A DNA stretch of 64,000 nt, taken from Spongilla lacustris (lineage: Eukaryota; Porifera; Demospongiae; Spongillida; Spongillidae). Of the stretch, positions 1 through 11,144 are shown piece by piece; the stretch's first letter is position 1, and every line of letters starts with the position of its first letter. Under the pieces are notes generated by a model. That model was not told the DNA's origin. It was given only the letters and a program-made list of their open reading frames with translations, and did not search any database. Both the position numbers and the translations under genes were made by a program. The stretch lies in assembly GCA_949361645.1 (NCBI GenBank), contig OX442428.1, positions 3,583,847-3,647,846 of the forward strand, read 5' to 3'.

Positions 1-1616
1 AATCTAACATCGAATGGTTTATGATAATCCATGTTATACCATAAGTGTTGTTTCTACACTGACATATTCACAATAGATGTAGTATCATTAAAATCATAAT
101 AACGACTTTTAATAATTATATCATTACTAGTTAGTAAATCTAGCTCTGTATGGATAGTATGTTTAAAGTTTAATCTGACGTCATTATGGTGCATGATAAA
201 CCATCTTAAACCATAAGTCTTATTTCTACACTGAGATATTCGCAATGCATGTATTATCATTTAATTCACAATAACGACTTTTAATAATTAAACCATTACT
301 AGTTAGTAAATCTAGATCTACATGGATAGTATGTTGATTTAATCTGACGTCATCATGGTGTATGATAAACCATGTTAAACCATAAGTGTTGTTCTAAGAT
401 ATTAACAATGCATGTATTTTCATTAAAATCATGATAACAACTTTTAATAATCAAACCATTACTAGTTAGTAAATCTAGATCTATATGGATAGTATGTTTA
501 AAAGTTTTAGGTTTAATCTACTATTCAATGGATTATGTAAACCATGTCAAACCATCAGCATTATTTCTACACTGAGATATTCACAATGCATGTATTTTCA
601 TTAAAATCAGAATAAGGACTTTTAATAATCAAACCATTACTAGTGAGTAAATCTAGATCTATATGGATAGTATGTTTAAAGGTTTAAGATTTAATCTTCC
701 ATTCAAAGCTTTATGAAAATCCATGTTAAAGAGTAAGTGTTATATCTACACTGCGATATTCACAATACATGTAGTATCGTTAAAATCATAATAGTGCCGT
801 TTAATAATTAAACCATTACTTGTAATAAATCTAGATCTATATGGATAGTATGATTAAAGGATTTAGATTTCATCCACCATTCAATGGTTTATGATAAACT
901 ACGTTAAACCATAAGTGATGTTTATACACTGAGATATTCACAATACATGTAGTATCATTAAAAAGATAATAACGACTTTTAATAATTATATCATTACTAG
1001 TTAGTAAATGTAGATTAATATGGATAGTATGTTAAAAGGTTTTAGATTTAATATGACATCATCATGGTGCATGATAAACCATCTTAAACCATAAGTGTTA
1101 TTTTTACACTGAGATATTCACACTTCATGTATTATCATTAAAATCATAATTAGGACTTTTAATAATTAATCCATCACTAGTTAGTAAATCTAGATCTATA
1201 TAGGTGGTATGTTTAATAGTTTTAGATTTAATCTCCATTGAATGGTTTATGATAAACCATGTTGAACCATAGTCTTATTTCTACACTAAGATATTCACAA
1301 TGCATGTATCATCATTAAAATCACAATAACGACTTTTAATAATTAAACCATTACTCGTTAGTAAATCTAGATACATATAAATAGTATGTTTGAATGTTTA
1401 ATCTGACGTCATCATGGAGTATGATAAACCATGCTAAACCATAAGTGTTGTTTCTACACTGAGATATTCACAATGCATGTATTTTTATTGAAATCATAAT
1501 AACAACTTTTAATAATTAAACCATTACTAGTAAGTAAATCTAGATCTATATGGGTAGTATGTTTAAAGGTTTGATTTAATCTTCCATTCAAAGCTTTATG
1601 ATAATCCATGTTAAAA

Positions 1617-1685
1617 GGCATTATTATGATTTTAACGATACTACATGTATTGTGAATATTGCAGTGTAGATATAACACTTACTCT
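1617..1685. other. 69-bp micro-inversion inside one satellite unit
   Basis: This segment reads as the reverse complement of the equivalent stretch of the unit at 730-798 (AGAGTAAGTGT at one end, ATAGTGCC at the other), while both flanks stay in normal orientation. The breakpoints lie beside TTAAA and TTTAA, short inverted flanks that could have helped the flip. The directly oriented copy recurs near 3710-3780. Confidence 0.85.
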
Positions 1686-4600
1686 TTAATAATTAAACCA
1701 TTACTTGTAATAAATCTAGATCTATATGAATAGTATGATTAAAGGATTTAGATTTCATCCACCATTCAATGGTTTATTATAAACCACGTTAAACCATAAG
1801 TGATATTTATACACTGAGATATTCACAATACATGTAGTATCATTAAAAAGATAATAATGACTTTTAATAATTATATCATTACTAGTTATTAAATCTAGAT
1901 CTATATGGATAGTATGTTAAAAGGTTTTAGATTTAATTTGACATCATCATGGTGCATGATAAACCATCTTAAACCATAAGTGATATTTTTACATGGAGAT
2001 ATTCACACTTCATGTATGATCATTAAAATCATAATAACAACTTTTAATAATTAATCCATTACTAGTTAGTAAATCTAGATCTATATAGGCGGTATGTTTA
2101 AAGGTTTTAGATTTAATCTCCATTCAATGGTTTATGATAAACCATGTTAAACCATCAGTCTTATTTCTACACTGAGATATTCACAATGCATGTATTATCA
2201 TTAAAATCACAATAACGACTTTTAATAATTAAACCATTACTCGTTAGTAAATCTAGATACATATGGATAGTATGTCTTAGTGTATTAAATTTAATTTACC
2301 ATTGAATGGTTTATGATAAACCATGTTAAACCATAAGTGTTATTTCCACACTGAGATATTCACAATAGGTATACTATCATTTAAATCATAATAAGTACAT
2401 TTAATAATTAAACCATTACTAGTTAGTAAATCTAGATACATATGGATAGTATGTCTGAGTGCATGGGATTTAATTTACCATTGAATGGTTTATGATGAAC
2501 CATGTTAAACCATAAGTGTTGTTTCTACACTGACAGATTCACAAAGCATGTATTTTCATTAAAATCATAATAACGACTTATAATAACTAAAGCAGTACAG
2601 GCTAGTAAATCTACATCTTTATGGATAGTGTGTTTAAAGGTTTCAGATTTAATGTACCATAGAATGGTTAATGATAAACCATGTCAAACCATAAGTGTTG
2701 TTCCTACACTGATATATTCACAATGCTTGTATTTTCATTAAAATCATAATAACGACTTTTGATAGGAAAAACCATTACTAGTTAGTAAATCTAGATACAT
2801 ATAGATAGTATATCTGAATACATTGGATGTATTTTACCATTGAATGGTTTATGATAAACCGTGTTAAAGCATGTGTTATTTCTACACTGAGATATTCACA
2901 ATACATGTAGTATCATTAAAATCATAATAACGACTTTTAATAATTAAACCATTACTAGTTAGTGAATCTAGATACATATGGATAGTATATCTGAATATAT
3001 TGGATGTAATTTACCATTGAATGGTTTATGATAAACCATGTTAAACCAAAAGTGTTATTTCTACACTGAGATATTCACAATACATGTAGTATCATTAAAA
3101 TCAAGATAACGACTTTTAATAATTAAACCATTACTAGTTAGTAACTCTAGATCTATATGGGTAGTATGTTTGAATGTTTTAGATTTAATCTGATGTCATC
3201 ATGGTGCATGATAGACCATCTTAAACCATAAGTCTTATTTCTACACTGAGATATTCACAATGCATGTATAATCATTAAAATCACAATAACGACTTTTGTT
3301 TAAAGGTTTTAGATATCATCTACCATCGAATGGTTTATGATAATCCATGTGAAACCATAAGTGTTATTTCTACTCTAAGATATTCACAATGCATGTATTT
3401 TCATTAAAATCATGATAACAACTTATTTAAACCATTACTAGTTAGTAAATCTAGATCTATATGGATAGTATGTTTAAAAGTTTTAGATTTAATATACCAT
3501 ACGATGGATTATGATAAACCATGTTAAACCATCAGCATTATTTCTACACTGAGATATTCACAATGCTTGTAGTATCATTAAAATCATAATAACGACTTTT
3601 AATAATTAAACCATTACTAGTAAGTAAATCTAGATCTATATGGGTAGTATGTTTAAAGGTTTAAGATTTAATCTTCCATTCAATGCTTTATGATAATCCA
3701 TGTTAAAGAGTAAGTGTTATATCTACACTGCGATACTCTCAATACATGCAGTAATGTTAAAATCATAATAATGAATTTTAATAGTTAAACCATTACTTAT
3801 AATAAATCTAGATCTATATGGATAGTATGATTAAAGGATTTAGATTTAATCCACCATTCAATGGTTTATGATAAACCACGTTAAACCATAAGTGATGTTT
3901 ATACACTGAGATATTCACAATACATGTAGTACCATTAAAAAGATAATAACGACTTTTAATAATTATATCATTACTAGTTAGTAAATTTAGATCTACATAG
4001 GCGATATGTTTAAAGGTTTCAGATTTAATCTCCATTGAATGGTTTAAGATAAACCATGTTTAACCATAAGTCTTACTTCTACACTGAGATATTCACAATG
4101 CATGTATTATCATTAAAATCACAATAACGACTTTTAATAATTAAACCATTATTAGTTAGTATATCTAGATCTGTATGGATAGTATGTTTGAATGTTTTAG
4201 ATTTAATGCACCATTGAATGGTTTATGATAAACCATGTTAAACCATAAGTGTAGTTTCTACACTGATGTATTCACAATGCTTGTATTTTCATTAAAATCA
4301 TAATAACAACCTTTGATAATTAAACCATTACTAGTTAGTAAATCTAGATACATATGGATAGTATGTCTGAGTGTATTAGATTTAATTTACCATTGAATGG
4401 TGTATTATAAACCTTGTTAAACCATAAGTGTTATTTCTACGTTGAGATATTCACAATGCATGTAGTATCAGTAAAATCATAATAACGACTTTTAATAATT
4501 AAACCATTACTAGTTAGTAAATCTAGATACATATGGATAGTATGTCTGAGTATATTGGATTTAACTTACCATTGAATGGTTTATGATAAACCATGTTCAA

Positions 4601-5007
4601 CCATAAGTGTTATTTCTACACTGAGATATTCACAATGCATGTAGTATCATTAAAATCATATTAACAACTTTTAATACTTAAACCATTACTAGTTAGTAAA
4701 TCTAGATACATATGGATAGTATGTCTGAGTGTATTAGATTTAATTTACCTTTGATTGGTTTATGATAAACCGTGTTAAACTATGTGTTATTTCTACACTG
4801 AGATATTCACAATACATGTAGAATCTTTAAAATCATAATAACGACTTTTAATAATTAAACCACTACTAGTTAGTAAATCTAGATACATATGGATAGTATG
4901 TCTGAGGATTACAGATTTTTAATGGTTTATGATAAACCATGCTAAACCATCAGTGTTTCTACACTGAGATATTTACAATACATGTAGTATCATTAAAATC
5001 ATAATAA

Positions 5008-5797
5008 CGTGTCATCAGTGGCGGATAGGGCATGCCTTCTATCCATCTCTGCCCCTCATTCTTCCTCATGGCTTTCAGTTGTCCCCTCAGAAGGTCTAGG
5101 CCTCCACTTTGAGCCAAACCAGTACCATGTTGCTCTCAAATGGTGGCTTGGCTTAGACACTTCAGGTGGCTCACAGTGTTCCCTTTGCCCAGATTCCATC
5201 CTAGATCCCCTAGGCCACCATGCTACCACATGCAAACAAGGGGGAGATGTTGTACATCGTCAAAACTTGTTGAGGGATGTTTTTGCTGATTCTTGTCGTT
5301 TGGCACACCTAAGTGTCAAAGTTGAAGTAGGAAATAACCTAACTCCAGATCATGACCACACAAGACCGGCGGATGTTCTTGTCCACAACTGGTCACAAGG
5401 CAAGCCTGCAGCTTTTGACTTTTCAGTTACCTCACCGCTTAATTCACTTAATTTGTCGGAAGCGGGAGTATCTTCAGGAGTAGCTGCTGAGGCCTCTGAG
5501 ATAAGGAAGCATAACCACAATGATGAAAAGTGTGAGGATTTAGGATGGGCTTGTATCCCCTTGGTTGTTGAGACCTATGGTGCGTGGGGTCAAGAGGCTG
5601 TGAAGAGTTTTGCTCAGTTGGCATCGCGGCTAGCAATCACCTGCTCCAAGCCAAAGTCTGTCGTCATTCATGACCTGTATGGCAGACTTAACACCTGCCT
5701 TGTAAAATCAGTGGCATCGGCCATCCTTATTAGGATCGAGCCCCTTTGAACTGTTTTTGTGTTACATGCCTGCTATATTATGTATCTGCTATAATAA
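5008..5797 (+). mobile_element. 5'-truncated REL-type non-LTR retrotransposon (3' end)
   Basis: About 790 bp of non-satellite DNA interrupts the array: the satellite stops after CATAATAACG and resumes with ACTTTTAATAATT. It holds the C-terminal coding part of a retrotransposon and about 45 bp of AT-rich 3' sequence. 5' truncation is typical of target-primed reverse transcription. No clear target-site duplication is visible, so the exact edges are uncertain by a few bases. Confidence 0.75.
5009..5749 (+). pseudogene. C-terminal Zn-knuckle and restriction-like endonuclease part of a retrotransposon polyprotein
   Basis: An open frame of 246 codons has no reverse transcriptase, so it is only the end of a longer protein. 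It carries a Cys-Cys-His-Cys knuckle around residues 57-75 (CSLC, then HH and C), a GGD motif, then RPADVLV and AFDFSVTSPL. These fit the PD-(D/E)XK restriction-like nuclease that ends R2-, NeSL- and related LINE proteins. The frame opens directly from satellite with no start-site context, so I read it as a truncated fossil rather than a host gene. The exact clade cannot be assigned by eye. Confidence 0.75.
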
Positions 5798-5966
5798 ATA
5801 AAGACTTTTAATAATTAAACCATTACTAATTAGTAAATCTAGATACATATGGATAGTATGTCTGAGTATATTGGATTTAATTTACCATTGAATGGTTTAT
5901 GATAAACCATGTTAAACCATAAGTGTTATTTCTACACTGAGATATTCACAATACATGCAGTATCAT

Positions 5967-6178
5967 AGAAGCACAATGGACCATCTCACGTTTGGCCTGC
6001 AGGCTCTGCATCAAAACCAACCAAACGATGTCCAGAGTTATTTCAAATCTATATGGTCGTCTGAACATGTCCCTAATTAGGGCCAACTCAAGAGCGATGT
6101 TGAGTAGAAGTGCATTGTAGATTTAGATGTGTGGTGTATACATGTATAATTGTATAATGTTATTTTTTAATATATTTT
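5967..6178 (+). mobile_element. Short 3' fragment of a related REL retrotransposon with 12-bp target duplication
   Basis: A 212-bp insertion sits in the satellite. Read in the frame ending at the stop near 6120 it gives a peptide with SNLYGRLNMSLIRAN, matching the last residues of the protein fragment at 5009-5749 (HDLYGRLNTCLVKSV). It is a second, different copy of the same kind of element, truncated to its last 50 or so codons plus an AT-rich 3' tail. ATGCAGTATCAT occurs immediately on both sides (5955-5966 and 6179-6190). Nearly all other units carry ATGTAGTATCAT, so this is a convincing target-site duplication. Confidence 0.8.
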
Positions 6179-7090
6179 ATGCAGTATCATTAAAATCATA
6201 ACAACTTTTAATAATTAAACCATTACTAGTTAGTAAATCTAGATACATATGGATAGTATGTCTGAGGATTATAGATTTAATTTACCATTTAATGGTTTAT
6301 GATAAACCATGTTAAACCATCAGTGTTGTTTCTACACTGAGATATTCACAATACATGTAGTATCATAATAACGACTTTTAATAATTAAACCATTACTAGT
6401 TAGTAAATCTAGATCTATATGGATAGTATGTTTGAATGTTTTAGATTTAATCTGACGTCATCATGGTGTATGATAAACCTTGTTAAACTATAAGTGTTAT
6501 TTCTACATTGAGATATTCACAATACATGTATCATTAAAATCATAACTACTTTTTATAATTAAACCATTACTAGTTAGTACATATGGATAAAATGTCTGAG
6601 TGTATTAGATTTAATTTACCATTGAATGATTTATGTTAAACCATAAGTGTTATTTCTATACTGAGATATTCACAGTATATGTAGTATCATTAAAATCATA
6701 ATAACGACTTTTAATAATCAAACCATTACTAGTTAGTAAATCTAGATACATATGGATAGTATGTCTGAGTGCATTAGATTTAATTTACCATTGAATGGTT
6801 TATGATAAACCATGTTAAACCATGTGTTATTTCTACACTGATATTCACAATGCTTTAAGTATCGTAATAATGACTTTTAATAATTAAATCATTACTAGTT
6901 AGTAAATCTAGATCTATACGGATAGTACGTTTGAATGTTTTAGATTTAATCGGACGTCATCATGGTATATGATAAACTGTGTTAAACCATAAGTGTTATT
7001 TCTACACAGAGATATTGACAATACATGTAGTATCATAATAACGACTTTTAATAATTAAACCATTACTAGTTAGTAAATCTAGATTCATAT

Positions 7091-7384
7091 AGTCTCGGCT
7101 CCCACAAGCCTGAGCGCCGAAAACGCACAAATCAAGATATGTACGTGCCTGTCGGCTGAGGGATTCAGTTGCTTACCCGTATAAACCAATTCTTATTGGG
7201 GCGGAGTCGTGGTTTTCAAGGGCATTCACGCGTAATAGCTATTACTGTACGTACTAGTACTTAGTACTTGTTAATTATAATTTGACGCATCGTTTGCATA
7301 CATGTAGTACTCGCACTAGTACTACGCTTTCTGCACTTTAAAACAACTTGCACGTGATTTTTTAAAAATACCTTACCATCCGAT
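7091..7384. promoter_or_regulatory. Upstream region of the kinase gene
   Basis: This is the transition from satellite to unique DNA. No coding exon is seen. It presumably holds the kinase promoter, but no TATA box or other element could be identified with confidence. Confidence 0.3.
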
Positions 7385-9855
7385 ATGGCTTCACGACATG
7401 GGATACATGTAGTTGATGCGGTGGTACGGAAGTTTTTGCTCAAAGATGTAGTGGTCACCGGACGTGAATTGGGAGCAGGCTACTATTCTAAAGTGTTGGA
7501 ACTTCAATATCTAGGAACAAAATGCGCTGGAAAAAAGCTGCACAAGGAACTGTACAAACATAAAAGTTGTCCTGCGGTGTTGGAACGTTTTAGCACTGAA
7601 TGTAAGTTGTTAAGCGATCTGAGGCACCCTCATATTGTCCAATTTCTGGGATTACATCAGGAGAGGGACTCCGAAGTTCCATTGTTGGTGATGGAGTACC
7701 TTCCTTCTGCATTGTCGGATTGTATTGAGCAGTACGGTGTTATGCCAGAAGAAGTTTGTTATTCAATCTTGCATGATGTTGCGGTAGGAATGAACTTCCT
7801 TCACAATCGGTCACCACCAATTATTCATAGAGATCTTACAGCCAATAATGTTTTATTGTCAGCCAGCATGAGTGCCAAAATTTCTGACTTGGGCGTTGCC
7901 AAAATTTTAGATTTGGCACCAGCTCATCGAGCAGAAAAGATGACTATGTGCCCAGGAACAGTTAGCTACATGCCCCCTGAAGCAATGGTAGCATCACCTG
8001 TGTATGACACTAAACTAGACTGCTTCTCATATGGAGTTCTTATGCTGCACTTATTTACTGGGTTGTGGCCAATACCAAAAGAGTATCTTCAGCCAGATCC
8101 CTCCCATCCTAATCGGTTCTGTCCTCTGACAGAAATCCAACGAAGGGAACAGTACATAAAAAGTCTAGGTTCTGAGCATCCTCTTATGATGTTAATCAAG
8201 CAGTGTTTAAGTAATGGATCATCAGACCGACCGACTATGACAAAAATTTTGAGCGAGCTCAGAAACATTGTTGTGCACTTTCCACCATCTTTTCCTAACC
8301 GTGTAGAAATGCTACGGCAAATTTTGCATGATGCAGAAGAAAAGCAGAAATTACTTGCAGAAAATAGGCAACTCTGCCAGGTTGTTACTAATCATGAAGT
8401 GGACCTTAAAAGAATTAAGTTGTCCTGTGCAATTGAATTAGAAGCTGTCAAAGAACAGCTAACTCAATTGAAACTATTATCTGATGCTCTAGCTGCTGAA
8501 AACAATGAACTTAAGCAGTGCAACATGCATTTTCAAGCCAACTTAAGCAAGAAAGATGACGAGCTGCGACTCTGTCAAGAAAAAGTCAATGTGCTTACTC
8601 AAGAGCTAGACAAGTTACATAAAACATTCAATCAGAAAAGTCAAGAAAGTGCCCAGAAATTTAGGGACCTTCAAAATGTTATTATGTGTGAAAGTGCTGA
8701 ACGCAAAGTGGTGTTAGACAAGTAAGCTGTATATTTTTCACCATTCTTATATATATTTATGTCAGTTTCCAGATTACGAACCGGCAATCTAGGTGCATCT
8801 TTGTCTCAACTTGAAGCTCCTCAGTCGCACTGTATTGGCCTTTGTAAAAGCTTTGAAGATTTATTCCTGAACAGTGCAGATGATATGGCTGAATGCATTG
8901 AAAAGTGTACCTGCCTTAACCACATGGATGCACAATATCTCATGTGTGACTTAGTTCAGGTGAGTATACACAACGTAATGCAATTTAACTGCATGGATAT
9001 GGTGCCATTAATGCTTAACATTAGGAACGTTCGTTCCCCAAGGGTAACACACATTTGCTGACCTCTAAATCTAACTAGATACAATGACTACAAACAGGTC
9101 CTTCACTATATGCATGTGGCATTATTATCTGATCCCAAAATCTGCCTGTACTTTAACTGATAGTGATTCATATATTTTATGTTCTACATGTTCCCCCTGG
9201 GAAACGTGATGCATGCTTGTGCAGATAGACATTGATGTCAAAAGATGAGCCATAGCACAGAGTAATTAAATACAGAAGAATGGAAAATTAAAATGTGGTT
9301 TACACCTTGCTAAATTTATGCCATGTACACACTATTATTTAGAAATATCACCTAGTATTGTTAAAGTCACAACAAACCCACCCCCTACAATTGAATGGAC
9401 TAAGCAAAAACTATTCATTCAATCAATATTTAATGCAATGATTTATCGTTTATTCATTTTAGTAATAATAATCTTAATTGCTTTCTTCATGCAAATGATT
9501 TATCATAAAGATGATACGCAGGATATCTTGTAACTGTAGTATTGAAAATGTTGCTAACATTTGTGTAAAAGGACTAATCAAGCAATTGAATAAAAAGTAA
9601 GCAAACAAGGGATTATGGACATTATGCAATTATGAATTTTTAAATATCAGAGACCTACATTTAGCAAATATAATTGCATAATTTCCATCATCCTTTGATT
9701 CCTAAGTGCATTAGTAGTGCATACAAATCCTACATCTGCACCTTGTTTAATACTTGTATGTGTCTAGATTCAAATAAATTCTTATTTAAATACATGTAAG
9801 TCATTCTATTAGTCTAATTTCCATGACCCACAAGTTATTCAAATATTCAAATTAC

Positions 9856-9912
<57 letters not shown>

Positions 9913-11144
9913 TGTTGTATTACCCTGCTGGTACTATCCCTCCATCTCTACCGATAGATACGTACAAAAAATATATATGCAACAACCCCACCTTTTTTCT
10001 TAAGCACAAATATATAGACCATCCAATTGGAACAAGTTTGGACATGAAACTTACGTGTATGCTTAAAACATTATATAGCAGCTATAACCATAGTTGAAAG
10101 AGTCAGAAAGCTCCTAACTTTTCTGTTCTAGTGCCCCCCACATAACCACCAATATTAGGCTCAATTGTGACGAAGACAACACAATAAACCTTAAGTCCAT
10201 TTGAGAACTGGAACAGAGCTAAGGGTAAGAATCTGTTTCTGTTAGAACAAGTATGCATTATCTCCGTCGTCTGAGCTTTCTAAGCATCTACAGTTTCGCT
10301 AAGTTGTATTTGCTGGCTTTATCCAATTACCCTGGCATAAGTTCAATTGTGTCTAAAATCTAATTTATATTTTGTTACTGTATTCATGACATTCCTAATC
10401 CTACACATGCTATTCCCTTCCCTTTTATACGATAATAATATACAATAGATGTACTATCGATATGTGGTGGATTTGTACACAGTTAATGTATGAGTTGAGC
10501 TGTAGATTAAGATTATTTTACTATCACTCCCTAACGTCATTGAATATTTTCTGATCACAACTATGTGCTTCCTTTTATTATTCTATTTTATCTATTGTGC
10601 TAGATCTCATATCAACAATGTCAAGAGGCTGTTCTTAAAATACTTCAACAGCAACTTGAAAAATTGTTTCAGTTTGATGCATCAAGGAGTAGAGACCTAC
10701 ATGACGTTAAATTAGCCTTTGGATTACTCATGAAGGGATCTGCACTAGAGTGTTCAATTCCACATCTGGATGTCACAAAACAGGTGAGTTCTTCTACTCA
10801 CCATATGGTATACTTTACTATTTACATTTACTCAGGTGCTTGATACCTTTTTGGAAAAGTATTGTTCTGCATCAGCTGACACTGATCATGCCATAAGTCT
10901 ACAGGAGCACCTTAGTCATGTGTCCAAGCTAGCATGGCAGTTCACCACCAGTGTACCACCACTGGTATTATGCAGGCCCACACAATTCCAGGAGGATTGG
11001 CAAGATAGAGAGTTCCAATACTGGAATAAAACCTTAAAACAGTTTAAACTAAAGTACACAAGACCAATTCTATTTCATAATTGTGATGGAGGGATAGGAG
11101 TTAAAGGCTGGGTAGGAAATGAACCTGTTAGCAATGATAAATGA
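7385..11144 (+). CDS. TKL-family protein kinase with coiled coil and MIEAP-like C-terminal domain
   Basis: Four exons are read: 7385-8721, 8773-8959, 10604-10783 and 10836-11144. All junctions are GT-AG and keep frame, giving about 670 residues. Residues 20-290 form a kinase domain: glycine loop GAGYYSKV (30-37), lysine 50, alpha-C glutamate 72, catalytic HRDLTANN (Asp150), DLG instead of DFG (168-170) and PPEA in place of APE. The HRDLTANN form is typical of TKL kinases. Residues 310-445 are a coiled coil. Exons 3-4 have the pattern LAWQF...VPPLVL...W....GIGVKGWVG, which resembles the C-terminal domain of mitochondria-eating protein (MIEAP/SPATA18); that match is by pattern only. Predicted to be an active cytoplasmic Ser/Thr kinase; substrate unknown. 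Intron 3 is 1.6 kb and repeat-rich. The stop of exon 1's frame lies just inside intron 1, so a shorter 446-residue product from unspliced RNA is conceivable. Confidence 0.8.
9585..9705. repeat. Short inverted-repeat element, copy 1
   Basis: TTATGCAATTAT and ATAATTGCATAA form a hairpin beside AAGTAAGCAAACAAGGG. The same core (a GTAGGTC box next to a GCAAA/GCAA block, with AAACAAGG at the edge) recurs at 20601-20722 and 22156-22283, this copy in the opposite orientation. It is probably a small MITE family. Confidence 0.5.
9858..9910. repeat. (CA)n microsatellite
   Basis: An uninterrupted run of CA dinucleotides in kinase intron 3. Confidence 0.98.
10120..10325. repeat. Dispersed repeat, copy 1 (also at 21785-21960)
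   Basis: Shares GTTCTAGTGC, the CAATAAAC block, and AGCTTTCTAAG followed by a CAGTTT box, in the same order and spacing, with 21785-21960 in a KICS2 intron. Diverged, non-coding, origin unknown. Confidence 0.6.

Larger units (their letters stand above)
1..7090. repeat. AT-rich satellite array, units of about 165-180 bp
   Basis: The whole left end is a head-to-tail array of roughly 35 diverged copies of one AT-rich unit. Landmarks recurring in each unit are ATTACTAGTTAGTAAATCTA, TCTACACTGAGATATTCACA and a short palindrome GGTTTATGATAAACC. At least two subtypes alternate: one has GATCTATATGG and often GACGTCATCATGG, the other GATACATATGG followed by TATGTCTGAGTG. The array is broken at 5008-5797 and 5967-6178 by retrotransposon fragments. 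No credible gene lies in it; short reading frames inside are by-products of the repeat. The function is unknown; a centromeric or heterochromatic satellite is possible but not shown. Confidence 0.95.

Noticed and set aside
1..7090. Regular repeats considered as a CRISPR-like or gene array
   Set aside because: Units are contiguous with no unique spacers, are far too long and diverged, and no cas-like genes exist; this is a eukaryotic satellite.
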